From assembly GCA_017617995.1 (NCBI GenBank), contig JAFZVE010000028.1:62001-126000 (forward strand): a DNA stretch of 64,000 nucleotides, written 5' to 3'. The position numbers and the translations under genes were made by a program. The stretch comes from Clostridiales bacterium (lineage in GTDB: Bacteria > Bacillota > Clostridia > Saccharofermentanales > Saccharofermentanaceae). Positions within the stretch are counted from its first letter, which is position 1, and each line of letters begins with the position of its first letter. The notes under the pieces were generated by a model, which made no database searches, was not told where the DNA came from, and saw only the letters and a list, made by a program, of their open reading frames with translations. Positions 55,398 to 63,060 of this stretch are shown piece after piece.

Positions 55398-55432
55398 AAT
55401 CGCAACGCATAAGATTGCCACTTGTCCGGGAG

Positions 55433-55470
55433 CTTAATCTGATAAGTTCCCGGATTTTTTATGGCCGGGA
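55433..55470 (+). terminator. Attenuator terminator 2 (upstream of metQ)
   Basis: TCCGGGA (55435-55441) pairs with TCCCGGA (55458-55464), with an inner CTT/AAG extension and a T-run to 55470. The alternative partner of the 5' arm is 55328-55337 within leader 2. It ends 60 bases before the metQ ATG. Confidence 0.9.
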
Positions 55471-55530
55471 GAAAAGAAAAACACATACAAAAACACATTA
55501 AATTTCGTAAACACAAGGAGAAATAAAACC

Positions 55531-56355
55531 ATGAAAAACACATTTAAGAAATTTATTACCGTAGCTCTTACACTGACACTTCTTTCTTCTGCCGCTGCAT
55601 GCGGCAAGAAAGCTTCCGCAAATGAGAACAAGACCATCAAGGTCGGTGCGAACATTACACCTCATTCGGAGATCCTCGAAGTGGCGAAGCCGCTTCTTGA
55701 GAAGAAGGGATACAACCTCGAGATCGTGAAACTGGAAGATTCCGTAACACCGAATACCGGCGTGATCGAAGGAAGTCTTGACGCGAACTATTTCCAGCAT
55801 GTTCCTTACCTCGAGCAGTTCAATAAGGAAAACGGTTCGAATCTTGTTTCCATCGGTGCGATCCACTATGAACCATTCGGTATCTACGCAGGAAGAACGA
55901 CGAATCTTGCTGATCTTCCTGACGGAGCGATCGTAGCGGTTCCGAATAACGTTACGAATGAGGCAAGAGCACTTCTTCTTCTGCAGCAGGAAGGTCTTCT
56001 TACACTGAAGGAAGACGCCGGCATCAATGCAACCGTAGAGGATATCGTAGCAAACCCGAAGAATATCTCTTTTAAGGAACTGGCGCCGGAACAGCTCGTC
56101 GCAGCACTTCCTGATGTTGACATCGCAGTCATTAACGGGAACTACGCGATCGAGGGTGGACTTCATGTAAAAGATGCATTGGCCGTAGAAGCAAACGATG
56201 GTCTTGCTGCACAGACATATGGAAACATCATCGCAACGAAGGCCGGAAATGAGAACAACGAAGCACTGAAGGCACTCGTAGAAGTTCTGCAGGGACCGGA
56301 AATCAAGGAGTATATCGAGAAGACGTACGGTGGCGCAGTCGTTCCGCTTCACTAA
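55531..56355 (+). CDS. metQ: Methionine ABC transporter substrate-binding lipoprotein
   Basis: 274 residues, NlpA/MetQ family. The signal peptide ends with the lipobox SAAAC (Cys20). VGANITPHSEIL, DANYFQHVPYLEQFN and VPNNVTNEARALLLL are characteristic MetQ segments. It captures methionine outside the membrane for MetNI. AAGGAGAAA precedes the ATG. The separate promoter and attenuator may give it the excess over MetNI that binding proteins usually need. Confidence 0.96.
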   Translation: MKNTFKKFITVALTLTLLSSAAACGKKASANENKTIKVGANITPHSEILEVAKPLLEKKGYNLEIVKLEDSVTPNTGVIEGSLDANYFQHVPYLEQFNKENGSNLVSIGAIHYEPFGIYAGRTTNLADLPDGAIVAVPNNVTNEARALLLLQQEGLLTLKEDAGINATVEDIVANPKNISFKELAPEQLVAALPDVDIAVINGNYAIEGGLHVKDALAVEANDGLAAQTYGNIIATKAGNENNEALKALVEVLQGPEIKEYIEKTYGGAVVPLH

Positions 56356-56454
56356 TAGTATCTGATGATCGGCGATATCGATTGCGGGTTCTTAATCCGT
56401 AGTGCTTTTAGAGAGAATGAACGATAATTCATAACAAGAAATGGAGATGATAAC

Positions 56455-57615
56455 ATGATCGGTTTCGAATACTATAACCCCGCGAAGATCGTTTTCGGTG
56501 AGGGCAGTGAAAACAAATTGCAGAACCTGCTTTCCGATTATCAGGTTAAGTCACTGCTTCTGGTCTATAGTGGAGATTTCATCAAGACACTCGGCATCTA
56601 CGATGTCATCAAAAGTGCAGTAGAGAATCTCAATATCCGGTTCAGTGAGAGCGGGGAAGTGGTTCCGAATCCGAGTATCGAACTGGTAAGAAAACTGGTA
56701 GCACAAGGCAAGAAAGATGACGTGGACTTTGTCCTGGCCGTCGGTGGCGGAAGCGCCATCGACACCGCCAAGGCGGTCGCTCTGGGGATTCCCTATGACG
56801 GTGATGTATGGGATTTCTTCTCGAAAGGAACCAATCCGGAAAGAGTACTGAACATCGGTGTGATCGCCACAACAGCATCAAGCGGATCGGAAACATCCAA
56901 CTGTGCCATTCTCTCATACGGAGAATGGAAGAAGGGTTTTGAAGATGACAGAATCATCCCGAAGTTTGCCATCATGAATCCGAGATACACGATCAACCTC
57001 CCCGTGTATCAGACGAATGTAGGCATCGCAGATGTGCTGTCGCACCTCCTGGAAAGATACTTTTCCGATGAGAAACACTCCGACACGACAGACTATCTGA
57101 TCGAAGGCGCGATCCGTGCGCTGACGGTCAATGCGAGAAGACTTCTCGAGGATCCGAAAGATGTAAATGCAAGAGGAGAGATCCAGTGGCTGGCAAGTGT
57201 CGCCCACAACAACTTCCTGGACGCCGGTAGACGTGCCGATTGGGCATCCCACAGGATCGAGCACGAACTTTCCGCTCAGTATAACATCACACACGGTGAA
57301 GGCATGGCTGTCGTATTCGTCGCTTGGACGAAGTATATCGCAGATATCAAGCCGTGGAGACTCGCTCTTCTGGCGAGCCGCGTATACGAGATCGACTCGT
57401 ATGACTTCGACGAGAAGCAAAGAGCCCTGCTGCTGTCGGATAAATTGAAGAGTTTCTTTCAGGAACTGGGTCTCGCCACATCTCTTACGGAACTTAGGAT
57501 CGATGAAAAAGACTTTGAGACGATGGCGAAGAGAGCAACAGCCGGTGGTAGTGTAGGCCACTATGTTCCGCTGGATGCTGAAAAGATAGTAGAAGTACTG
57601 AAACTTGCACTTTGA
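56455..57615 (+). CDS. Iron-containing alcohol dehydrogenase (BdhA/YqhD-like)
   Basis: 386 residues, group III metal-dependent alcohol dehydrogenase. The nucleotide loop is VGGGSAIDTAKAV, followed by TTASSGSETS. Metal ligands are expected in IADVLSHLLE (Asp, His), HRIEHELS and ITHGEGMAVV (His). The overall pattern is closest to NADPH-dependent butanol dehydrogenases/YqhD, which reduce aldehydes. TGGAGATG lies upstream. The following AhpD-like gene starts 72 bases later, so the two may share a transcript. Confidence 0.9.
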   Translation: MIGFEYYNPAKIVFGEGSENKLQNLLSDYQVKSLLLVYSGDFIKTLGIYDVIKSAVENLNIRFSESGEVVPNPSIELVRKLVAQGKKDDVDFVLAVGGGSAIDTAKAVALGIPYDGDVWDFFSKGTNPERVLNIGVIATTASSGSETSNCAILSYGEWKKGFEDDRIIPKFAIMNPRYTINLPVYQTNVGIADVLSHLLERYFSDEKHSDTTDYLIEGAIRALTVNARRLLEDPKDVNARGEIQWLASVAHNNFLDAGRRADWASHRIEHELSAQYNITHGEGMAVVFVAWTKYIADIKPWRLALLASRVYEIDSYDFDEKQRALLLSDKLKSFFQELGLATSLTELRIDEKDFETMAKRATAGGSVGHYVPLDAEKIVEVLKLAL

Positions 57616-57687
57616 TATAGTGCGGGAGAATCACAACACAAACAGATTTCAACGAAAATTCAGATGAATTAGAAAAGGAGTATGAAC

Positions 57688-58245
57688 ATGGCAAGAATCA
57701 AATTAGTAGAACAGAATGAAGCAACCGGCGCAGAGAAGGAGCGCTATGACGAACTGGCAGGCAGAAATGCAGTAACCAACATGAAGAAGGGCCTTCTGAA
57801 TGACGCAGCTACCTACGATGCCTATATGGCCTGGTACACGTCCTGGAACCGTCTCGTTGAGGTGATCGGACAGAAGGATGCGATCCTTTATGCACATGCG
57901 ATCTCGACCACAAATTCGTGCCAGCTGTGCTCGCTGTTTTTCATCTCTGACGTAAAGGGACTTGGTCTTGATCCGCATAACCTCGTATACGATGAGAAAG
58001 AGCAGCTTCTTGCGACGCTCGCACAGTCCATCGTAAAGGATCCGACATCCGTGGAAGATGAACTCTTCGATCAGCTTCGAAAGTATTTCAATGATCAGGA
58101 ACTGGTCGTAATCGTAGGATTCGCAGGTCAGATGATCGCGACCAATAACTTTAATTCTGTATTTAAGATCGATGTGGACAAGCGCCTCCTGCCGCTCGTT
58201 GGTGAATTTAAGCCTGCGACCTGGAGAGAGGGAATCAAGAAATAA
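57688..58245 (+). CDS. AhpD-like/carboxymuconolactone decarboxylase family protein
   Basis: 185 residues, all-helical. The CxxC redox pair Cys78-Cys81 lies in TTNSCQLCSLFF, where AhpD proteins have their reactive disulfide, but the usual downstream His and the exact Glu arrangement are not obvious. A peroxide-related disulfide reductase or small carbon-acid decarboxylase role is possible; substrate unknown. The start at 57688 is chosen over the ATG at 57682 because AAAAGGAG then has 7-base spacing. It sits between an alcohol dehydrogenase and an SGNH hydrolase. Confidence 0.75.
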   Translation: MARIKLVEQNEATGAEKERYDELAGRNAVTNMKKGLLNDAATYDAYMAWYTSWNRLVEVIGQKDAILYAHAISTTNSCQLCSLFFISDVKGLGLDPHNLVYDEKEQLLATLAQSIVKDPTSVEDELFDQLRKYFNDQELVVIVGFAGQMIATNNFNSVFKIDVDKRLLPLVGEFKPATWREGIKK

Positions 58246-58283
58246 CAGGCTGTATATAAGATCGCCTGTAAGAAAGAGGACAT

Positions 58284-58916
58284 ATGAAAACCATACTTGC
58301 ATTTGGCGATTCCAATACATGGGGACTCATTCCCGGATCCAGACCTCCCGCGAGATTCTCGTGGGAGGTTCGCTGGACCGGGAATCTTCAGTTACGGGCA
58401 AAGGAAACGAGGTTGATCGAAGAAGGTCTATGCGGTAGAACGACCGTGTTCGAAGATGCCCTTCGTCCTGGCCGAAGGGGCCTCGACACTCTTCCGGTGA
58501 TCCTGCAGAGCCAGTCTCCACTCGATGGGGTGATCCTCATGCTCGGAACGAATGATTGTAAGACGATTTATGGTGCATCGGAATACACGATCGGAAAGGG
58601 GATCGAGCTCTGCCTGGATGAGATCGTGAAGTACATAAGCCCATCCCGTATCCTTCTGGTCTCACCGCTTTATCTCGGTGAGGAGGTATGGAGACCGGAA
58701 AAGGATCCGGAGTTTAACTCCCGTTCTGTAGAAGTAAGCCGCGGATTAAGAGAAGTATATAGAAATATCGCTTCCCGACGAGGGATACATTTTCTTGCTG
58801 CTTCTGACTACGCTACGGCCAGTCACATTGATGAAGAACATCTAGATGAAACCGGACATGCAGCTCTTGCAGATGCAATCTACAGAAAACTTCTTGAGAT
58901 GGATTTATTTGTCTGA
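58284..58916 (+). CDS. SGNH/GDSL-family hydrolase
   Basis: 210 residues. Block I AFGDSNTWG holds the nucleophile Ser10, block III is MLGTNDCK, and block V DEEHLDETGHAAL supplies the Asp and His. No signal peptide, so it is cytoplasmic. Relatives are esterases or carbohydrate deacetylases of the arylesterase type. GAAAGAGGAC precedes the ATG, 38 bases after the AhpD-like stop. A terminator lies about 60 bases downstream. Confidence 0.88.
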   Translation: MKTILAFGDSNTWGLIPGSRPPARFSWEVRWTGNLQLRAKETRLIEEGLCGRTTVFEDALRPGRRGLDTLPVILQSQSPLDGVILMLGTNDCKTIYGASEYTIGKGIELCLDEIVKYISPSRILLVSPLYLGEEVWRPEKDPEFNSRSVEVSRGLREVYRNIASRRGIHFLAASDYATASHIDEEHLDETGHAALADAIYRKLLEMDLFV

Positions 58917-58977
58917 AACATTAGTGATCAGCATATTAAGCTAATAGAAAATTCGGAGATTCCATTTTTATGGCAAG

Positions 58978-59008
58978 AAAAAGGGGGCTTCTTTCGAAGC
59001 TCCCTTTT
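58978..59008. terminator. Bidirectional terminator between convergent genes
   Basis: AAGGGGGCTTC (58981-58991) pairs with GAAGCTCCCTT (58996-59006) around TTTC, with A-rich and T-rich flanks on both sides. It serves the SGNH hydrolase (+) and the ECF S component (-). Confidence 0.85.
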
Positions 59009-59046
59009 CCAAACAGATTTCACCAATTAAGGAAGTATGCGGATTA

Positions 59047-59625
59047 CTACTTGACGTCTGTATCGGACGTTGCGGCCTCTACTGCGACCTGTGCCGGCTC
59101 GTTTCTCTTTCTCTCTACGAGATTTAAGAAAAGTTTTCTGATCCCGAATCTCCAGCAGAGGATCATGCCGAGAACTGCACCAAGAGCGCCCTGTGCGATC
59201 TCGTATGGCAGCTTCATCATCGCGTACTCGAAGGTGCTGTAGACGAAGATCTTACCGAGTGTATATCCGACGACCATGATCACAGCTCCGATGGAAACGC
59301 CGATTCCGGATGCGATCTTCGGGTGATCCTTTAGGGTGTTATGTGAGATCAGAGAGATCACGACAGCCTGAAGGCCATGTACTACGAGCGATACGAACAT
59401 CGGAAGCGGATAGAAGATCATGTCTCCGAAGAAGGATCCGAGTCCGCCGACGAGAAATGCCTCGAAAGGATTTAAGAGGATCGCGGCCAGACAAATGATC
59501 ACATCACAGAGATATAGGTGTCCACCCGGAACCGGGATGCCGAACGATGCCATCGCTATCGTCAGTGCCATAAATACGGCTGTGGTGGTTATTCTTATTG
59601 TGGATGTGTAAACTTGCTTTTTCAT
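59047..59625 (-). CDS. ECF transporter substrate-binding (S) component
   Basis: 192 residues with about six hydrophobic helices. A short cytoplasmic MKKQVYTSTIRITTTAVFMAL start (contains the ALTIA-like motif), then PVPGGHLYLCDVIICLAA and GGLGSFFGDMIFYP, are typical of ECF S components for vitamins. It needs a shared EcfAAT module, not present here. The divergent neighbour is a MocR (PLP-binding type) regulator, a class that often controls vitamin B6 genes, so pyridoxine or a related compound is a plausible substrate (inference). GGAGAAATACAAAA precedes the start. Confidence 0.8.
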   Translation of the reverse strand: MKKQVYTSTIRITTTAVFMALTIAMASFGIPVPGGHLYLCDVIICLAAILLNPFEAFLVGGLGSFFGDMIFYPLPMFVSLVVHGLQAVVISLISHNTLKDHPKIASGIGVSIGAVIMVVGYTLGKIFVYSTFEYAMMKLPYEIAQGALGAVLGMILCWRFGIRKLFLNLVERKRNEPAQVAVEAATSDTDVK

Positions 59626-59718
59626 TTTTGTATTTCTCCTTTACTTCCTACGCTGAAAAGATTATCATTATTCTGACCTTATAAAAATGACCAAAACGGG
59701 AGAGAAATATATAACCAG

Positions 59719-60858
59719 ATGAATATACAGATTGATAAAGAGCAAACCGAGCCGGCGTATATCCAGCTCTACCATTATTTCGTCAGAGATATCGTTTCCG
59801 GCATTTATCCTTATGGCACAAAGCTTCCTTCGAAGCGTGTGATTGCGGATGAGACCGGAGTCAGTGTGATTACGGTTGAGCATATGCTCACACTTCTGGC
59901 GGAGGAGGGCTATGTGCAGAGTCGCCAGCGAAGCGGGGTCTTCGTGATATATAAAGGTGAAGATTTCCTCGGCCAGGATATCTTAAGAACCGAGTCAATC
60001 GTATTAGAAAAGGATGAACAGCCGATCGATTACGGCGAATTTCCTTTCTCCGTACTGGCCAGAACGATGCGTAAAGTGATTCTGGATCACGCTGAGAATA
60101 TCCTTGTCAAGTCACCGAACCACGGGTGCGCTGAGCTTCGTAATGAGATCTGTCTGTATCTCGGAAGAAGCAGGGGAATCACGGTCGAACCATCGCAGAT
60201 TATCGTCGGTTCAGGTTCGGAATACTTATACGGACTGATCGCACAGCTTCTCGCCGTTGGCAAAGATCCGGGCTACATATATGATGACAGCGTGTGTGAT
60301 TCCGATAGAGAAGAGAAAGAACTGCTCTTTGCAATAGAGGACCCGTCATATAAGAAGATACGCCTGGTGTATGAGACAATGGGTATCGTTTGCGATCCGC
60401 TTCCGATGACGCCTGACGGGATCTCATCGGAATCTTTGAAGAAGACGAAAGCCAGGGTACTGCATGTGACGCCTTTCCATAGTTTTCCATCCGGTGTCAC
60501 GGTCGGTATCTCTAAGAAGATGGAGTATTTAAGATGGGCCAAGAAAAGAAGAGGGATCCTGATCGAGGATAACTATGATTCGGAACTGACGGTCTCGAAG
60601 AAGGCCGAAGAACCCATCTTCTCGATGGATCCGGATGTGGATGTCATTTATCTTAATACCTTCTCCAGGACTCTGGCTCCATCGATGCGTATCGGATACA
60701 TGATTCTTCCGCTCCGTCTGGTAAAACCATTTGAGGAAAAACTCGGATTTTACTCCTGTACTGTACCGATCTTCGAGCAGTATGTCCTGGCCGAACTTCT
60801 GAGAAGCGGGGACTTTGAGAGACATGTCAATCGTGTCAGAAGAAAAAGAAGAAAATAA
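59719..60858 (+). CDS. MocR-type GntR regulator, aberrant
   Basis: 379 residues. A GntR winged helix (about 10-75: YGTKLPSKRVIADETGVSV) is fused to a fold-type I aminotransferase-like domain. Three oddities stand out. The PLP lysine of the family's TFSKTLAP motif is Arg (R317 in NTFSRTLAP), so no Schiff base can form. About 20 charged residues (near 185-207) interrupt the segment before AIEDPSYKKI. The protein ends in RVRRKRRK where relatives continue for about 80 residues. It may still bind DNA, but ligand response should be lost or changed. It is divergent from the ECF S-component gene. Confidence 0.8.
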   Translation: MNIQIDKEQTEPAYIQLYHYFVRDIVSGIYPYGTKLPSKRVIADETGVSVITVEHMLTLLAEEGYVQSRQRSGVFVIYKGEDFLGQDILRTESIVLEKDEQPIDYGEFPFSVLARTMRKVILDHAENILVKSPNHGCAELRNEICLYLGRSRGITVEPSQIIVGSGSEYLYGLIAQLLAVGKDPGYIYDDSVCDSDREEKELLFAIEDPSYKKIRLVYETMGIVCDPLPMTPDGISSESLKKTKARVLHVTPFHSFPSGVTVGISKKMEYLRWAKKRRGILIEDNYDSELTVSKKAEEPIFSMDPDVDVIYLNTFSRTLAPSMRIGYMILPLRLVKPFEEKLGFYSCTVPIFEQYVLAELLRSGDFERHVNRVRRKRRK

Positions 60859-60886
60859 GAGGAACTGCCTTGCGACAGTTCCTCTT
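60857..60886 (-). terminator. Terminator of the small lipoprotein gene
   Basis: An 11-bp perfect stem (AAGAGGAACTG/CAGTTCCTCTT) with an 8-nt loop; on the minus strand it is followed by ATTTTCTTCTTTTTC. It abuts the MocR stop codon, so it may act on both strands. Confidence 0.8.
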
Positions 60887-60907
60887 GTGATCCGTGAAAT
60901 ACTTGAT

Positions 60908-61366
60908 TCAGATACCCAGAACCTTGCAGGCGTCTTTGGCAGCATCAGAATTGGTCGTCAGCGCGGTAACCATGATGACCATATCTTCTGCGTAGGCAAC
61001 AACTATGTAGCCGTCTTCGCCGCCATCTGCAGTGATCTTGCTGCTGCTTGTGCTCAGTTTTTCGATCGTGCCTTCCTTCTTTGCCGCTTCCGCCGTCTCC
61101 TTGAAATAATCGAAGTTCTTCTTCGCTGCTTCTGTGGATGCAAAGAGGCTGTATGTCAACATGACAGACATATCACTGTTGTAGGCGACAATGGAGGTCT
61201 TCACGTCTTCGGAACCTTTTGTTTCCTTAACGGTGAAATTCTCCTTCTCGAGCTTGGAAGTAAATTCCTCGGCAGTCATCTTCTTGACTTTGCTTCCGCA
61301 GGCAGCAAGAGACAGAACCATTGCCGTAATTAGGACGGCGGCCATAAGTTTCTTAACAGTTTTCAT
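60908..61366 (-). CDS. Small lipoprotein of unknown function
   Basis: 152 residues. The signal peptide ends in the lipobox LAAC (Cys23). The mature part starts with a helix (MTAEEFTSKLEKENFTV), then a ferredoxin-like alternation of strands and helices with VAYAEDMVIMVTALT near the end. Such small lipoproteins are common in Clostridia, with no assigned role. The start at 61366 has AAAGGAGA upstream; upstream in-frame codons lack a signal sequence. Confidence 0.7.
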   Translation of the reverse strand: MKTVKKLMAAVLITAMVLSLAACGSKVKKMTAEEFTSKLEKENFTVKETKGSEDVKTSIVAYNSDMSVMLTYSLFASTEAAKKNFDYFKETAEAAKKEGTIEKLSTSSSKITADGGEDGYIVVAYAEDMVIMVTALTTNSDAAKDACKVLGI

Positions 61367-61619
61367 AGTATATCTCCTTTGGACTTTCTTTATGTTCTTT
61401 CCGCTTAGTAAAAGTAAGAGTTTTCTTTTGAAGGTAATAATATCTATGAAGAAAACAGATGTCAAATTATCACGAGATGTTTGATATAATCGTAAGAAAG
61501 GATACATGCTAACTCTTTGCTTCTGTGCGTGGTATCGAACTGGCGAAAGAAAAGCACGGACTACCGGAGAAGAATCCTGGCAGCCGACTCATTTTATCAG
61601 ATAAGACAAGGGGAATAAG

Positions 61620-62294
61620 ATGGCACGGGGAAAAGTAATAAAACGATTAGTGTTGCCGTGATCGGCAGCATCGTCTTTGTACTGGTGCTGACACTTGGTA
61701 CGATCCTTACGGGCCTTCTGGCAACGAAGGATACGATGGAGGCTGTCGAGTCGGTGAGTATGCTCTATCTCGACGAACTTGCCGGACGACGCGAACAGGT
61801 CGTGGAGGCCAATCTCCAGAAGAAGATCGAAGATGTGAATGTCGCTTTGGAACTGATGACGGACGAAGATATCTCCGACATCGGACATTTGCAGGCCTAT
61901 CAGGCGAAGATGAAGCGTATCTATAAACTTGAGAAGTTCGCATTTGTAGATAAAGATGGATTGATCTATACCTCACTCGGCACGCATACCAATATCGATG
62001 ACTATCATTTCGACTATAAATCGATCACCTCGCCGGAGATCTCGATCCTGAATCTTGAAAGTGAAGAAAAGAAATGCGAACTCGAAACCCTTTGTAAAAG
62101 ATGAGTTTCCAGAGCGGAAAACCATCTATTCGCTTTCGGAAAAAGAAGTGAATATTCAGTTTGAAACCTGGCCATTTCGGAAGATGGAAACCGTGCAGCA
62201 TTGGATGCGGGAAACGGGAATCTTTTTGTGTACCGATTGGAATGGGAATATCTCTTTTTGTGACGTTGCGATGGAAGGAATATCTTCCTTTTGA
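61620..62294 (+). pseudogene. Broken membrane sensor (dCache-type N-terminus)
   Basis: An ATG at 61620 with AAGGGGAAT upstream opens MARGKVIKR and stops 14 codons later. Shifting by one base after CGGGGA gives KSNKTISVAVIGSIVFVLVL and continues as a membrane helix, coiled region and extracytoplasmic start (KLEFAFVDKDGLIYTSLG-like, FVDKDGLIYTSLGTH), as in dCache sensors of diguanylate cyclases or chemoreceptors. That frame stops at 62104. A different frame continues to 62294 without a recognisable domain. No GGDEF or methyl-accepting domain remains. An extended -10 TGATATAAT lies near 61482-61490. The two breaks and missing output domain argue for a decayed gene. Confidence 0.65.
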
Positions 62295-62383
62295 TTTAGT
62301 GATTGACGGATTTTCAACATATGTTTATTATGAAATTAACATCACGAACTGCTTTTTGCTAAATGAATTGGAGGATTTGTTAT

Positions 62384-62851
62384 ATGGCAGATGAGAAAAA
62401 AGTAGAAGCAAAAGTTGAAGCACCAAAGGCTGCTGCAAAAGCACCGGCAAAAAAAGCTGCTGCAAAGAAAGCTCCGGCTAAGAAGGTAGCTGCGAAGAAG
62501 GCACCGGCTAAGAAAGCTGCCGCTCCGAAGGCTGCTGCAAAAGTAGAAGCTCCGAAGGCAGAAGCAAAGAAGGCGGCTCCGAAGGCTGCTGCGAAGAAGG
62601 CTCCGGCTAAGAAGGCTGCTGCTAAGAAAGTTGCTGCGAAGAAGGCTCCTGCCAAGAAGGCTGCAGCGAAAAAAGCTCCGGCTAAGAAAGCTGTTAAGAA
62701 ACTTGGTAAGATCTTCCTCGAGATTGACGGCCAGCAGATCGAGCTTAAGGCTATCGAGAAGAAGGCTGCAAAACTCAGCGGTGACGTCTATGTCGTAGCC
62801 GGTGAGAAGAAGATCTTCGATGCAGATGGTAAGTCGGTAGAACTCTTCTGA
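62384..62851 (+). CDS. Histone H1-like KAPAKK-repeat protein with small C-terminal domain
   Basis: 155 residues. Residues about 5-105 are almost entirely Lys, Ala and Pro in KKAPAKK, KKVAAKK and APKAAAK repeats, strongly basic and disordered. The last 50 residues form a small beta-rich domain ([20 protein letters not shown] then [21 protein letters not shown]), which resembles a domain of unknown function seen on similar clostridial proteins. DNA or RNA condensation is a reasonable guess for the tail; the domain's partner is unknown. GGAGG lies 9 bases before the ATG at 62384. Related repeats are found on the C-terminus of GltB. Confidence 0.8.
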   Translation: MADEKKVEAKVEAPKAAAKAPAKKAAAKKAPAKKVAAKKAPAKKAAAPKAAAKVEAPKAEAKKAAPKAAAKKAPAKKAAAKKVAAKKAPAKKAAAKKAPAKKAVKKLGKIFLEIDGQQIELKAIEKKAAKLSGDVYVVAGEKKIFDADGKSVELF

Positions 62852-62879
62852 TAACAGGTAAAAATCTTTAGCACATCCG

Positions 62880-62914
62880 CGGCCGCAGAAGTTTACTTCT
62901 GTGGCCGTTTTTTC
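62880..62914 (+). terminator. Terminator of the KAPAKK protein gene
   Basis: A 13-bp stem with one G-U pair (CGGCCGCAGAAGT against ACTTCTGTGGCCG) and TTTTTT tail, 29 bases past the stop. Confidence 0.9.
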
Positions 62915-62994
62915 GTCTGTTGAGATAAGGGAGAGTGTCTGGTTCTCACGTAAAAAATGATATACTGAATGAGGATAGTTCTCAGGGGGATTGT

Positions 62995-63060
62995 ATGGGT
63001 AAGTGGAAGAAGTTTCATATCGATATGGAGTTCTTGCCGGACGGAGAATCGAAGATATGA
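62995..63060 (+). CDS. Short ORF coupled to the TIR gene
   Basis: 21 codons (MGKWKKFHIDMEF then LPDGESKI), with AGGGGGA upstream and a stop that overlaps the TIR-protein start (ATGA). It has a good ribosome site while the TIR start has none of its own, so it may serve to couple translation. Alternatively it is just a spacer ORF; no similarity is recognised. Confidence 0.5.
   Translation: MGKWKKFHIDMEFLPDGESKI

Noticed and set aside
61500..61620. Cyclic-di-GMP riboswitch upstream of the sensor pseudogene
   Set aside because: The conserved GEMM core and its tetraloop/receptor were not found, although the leader is long and structured-looking.
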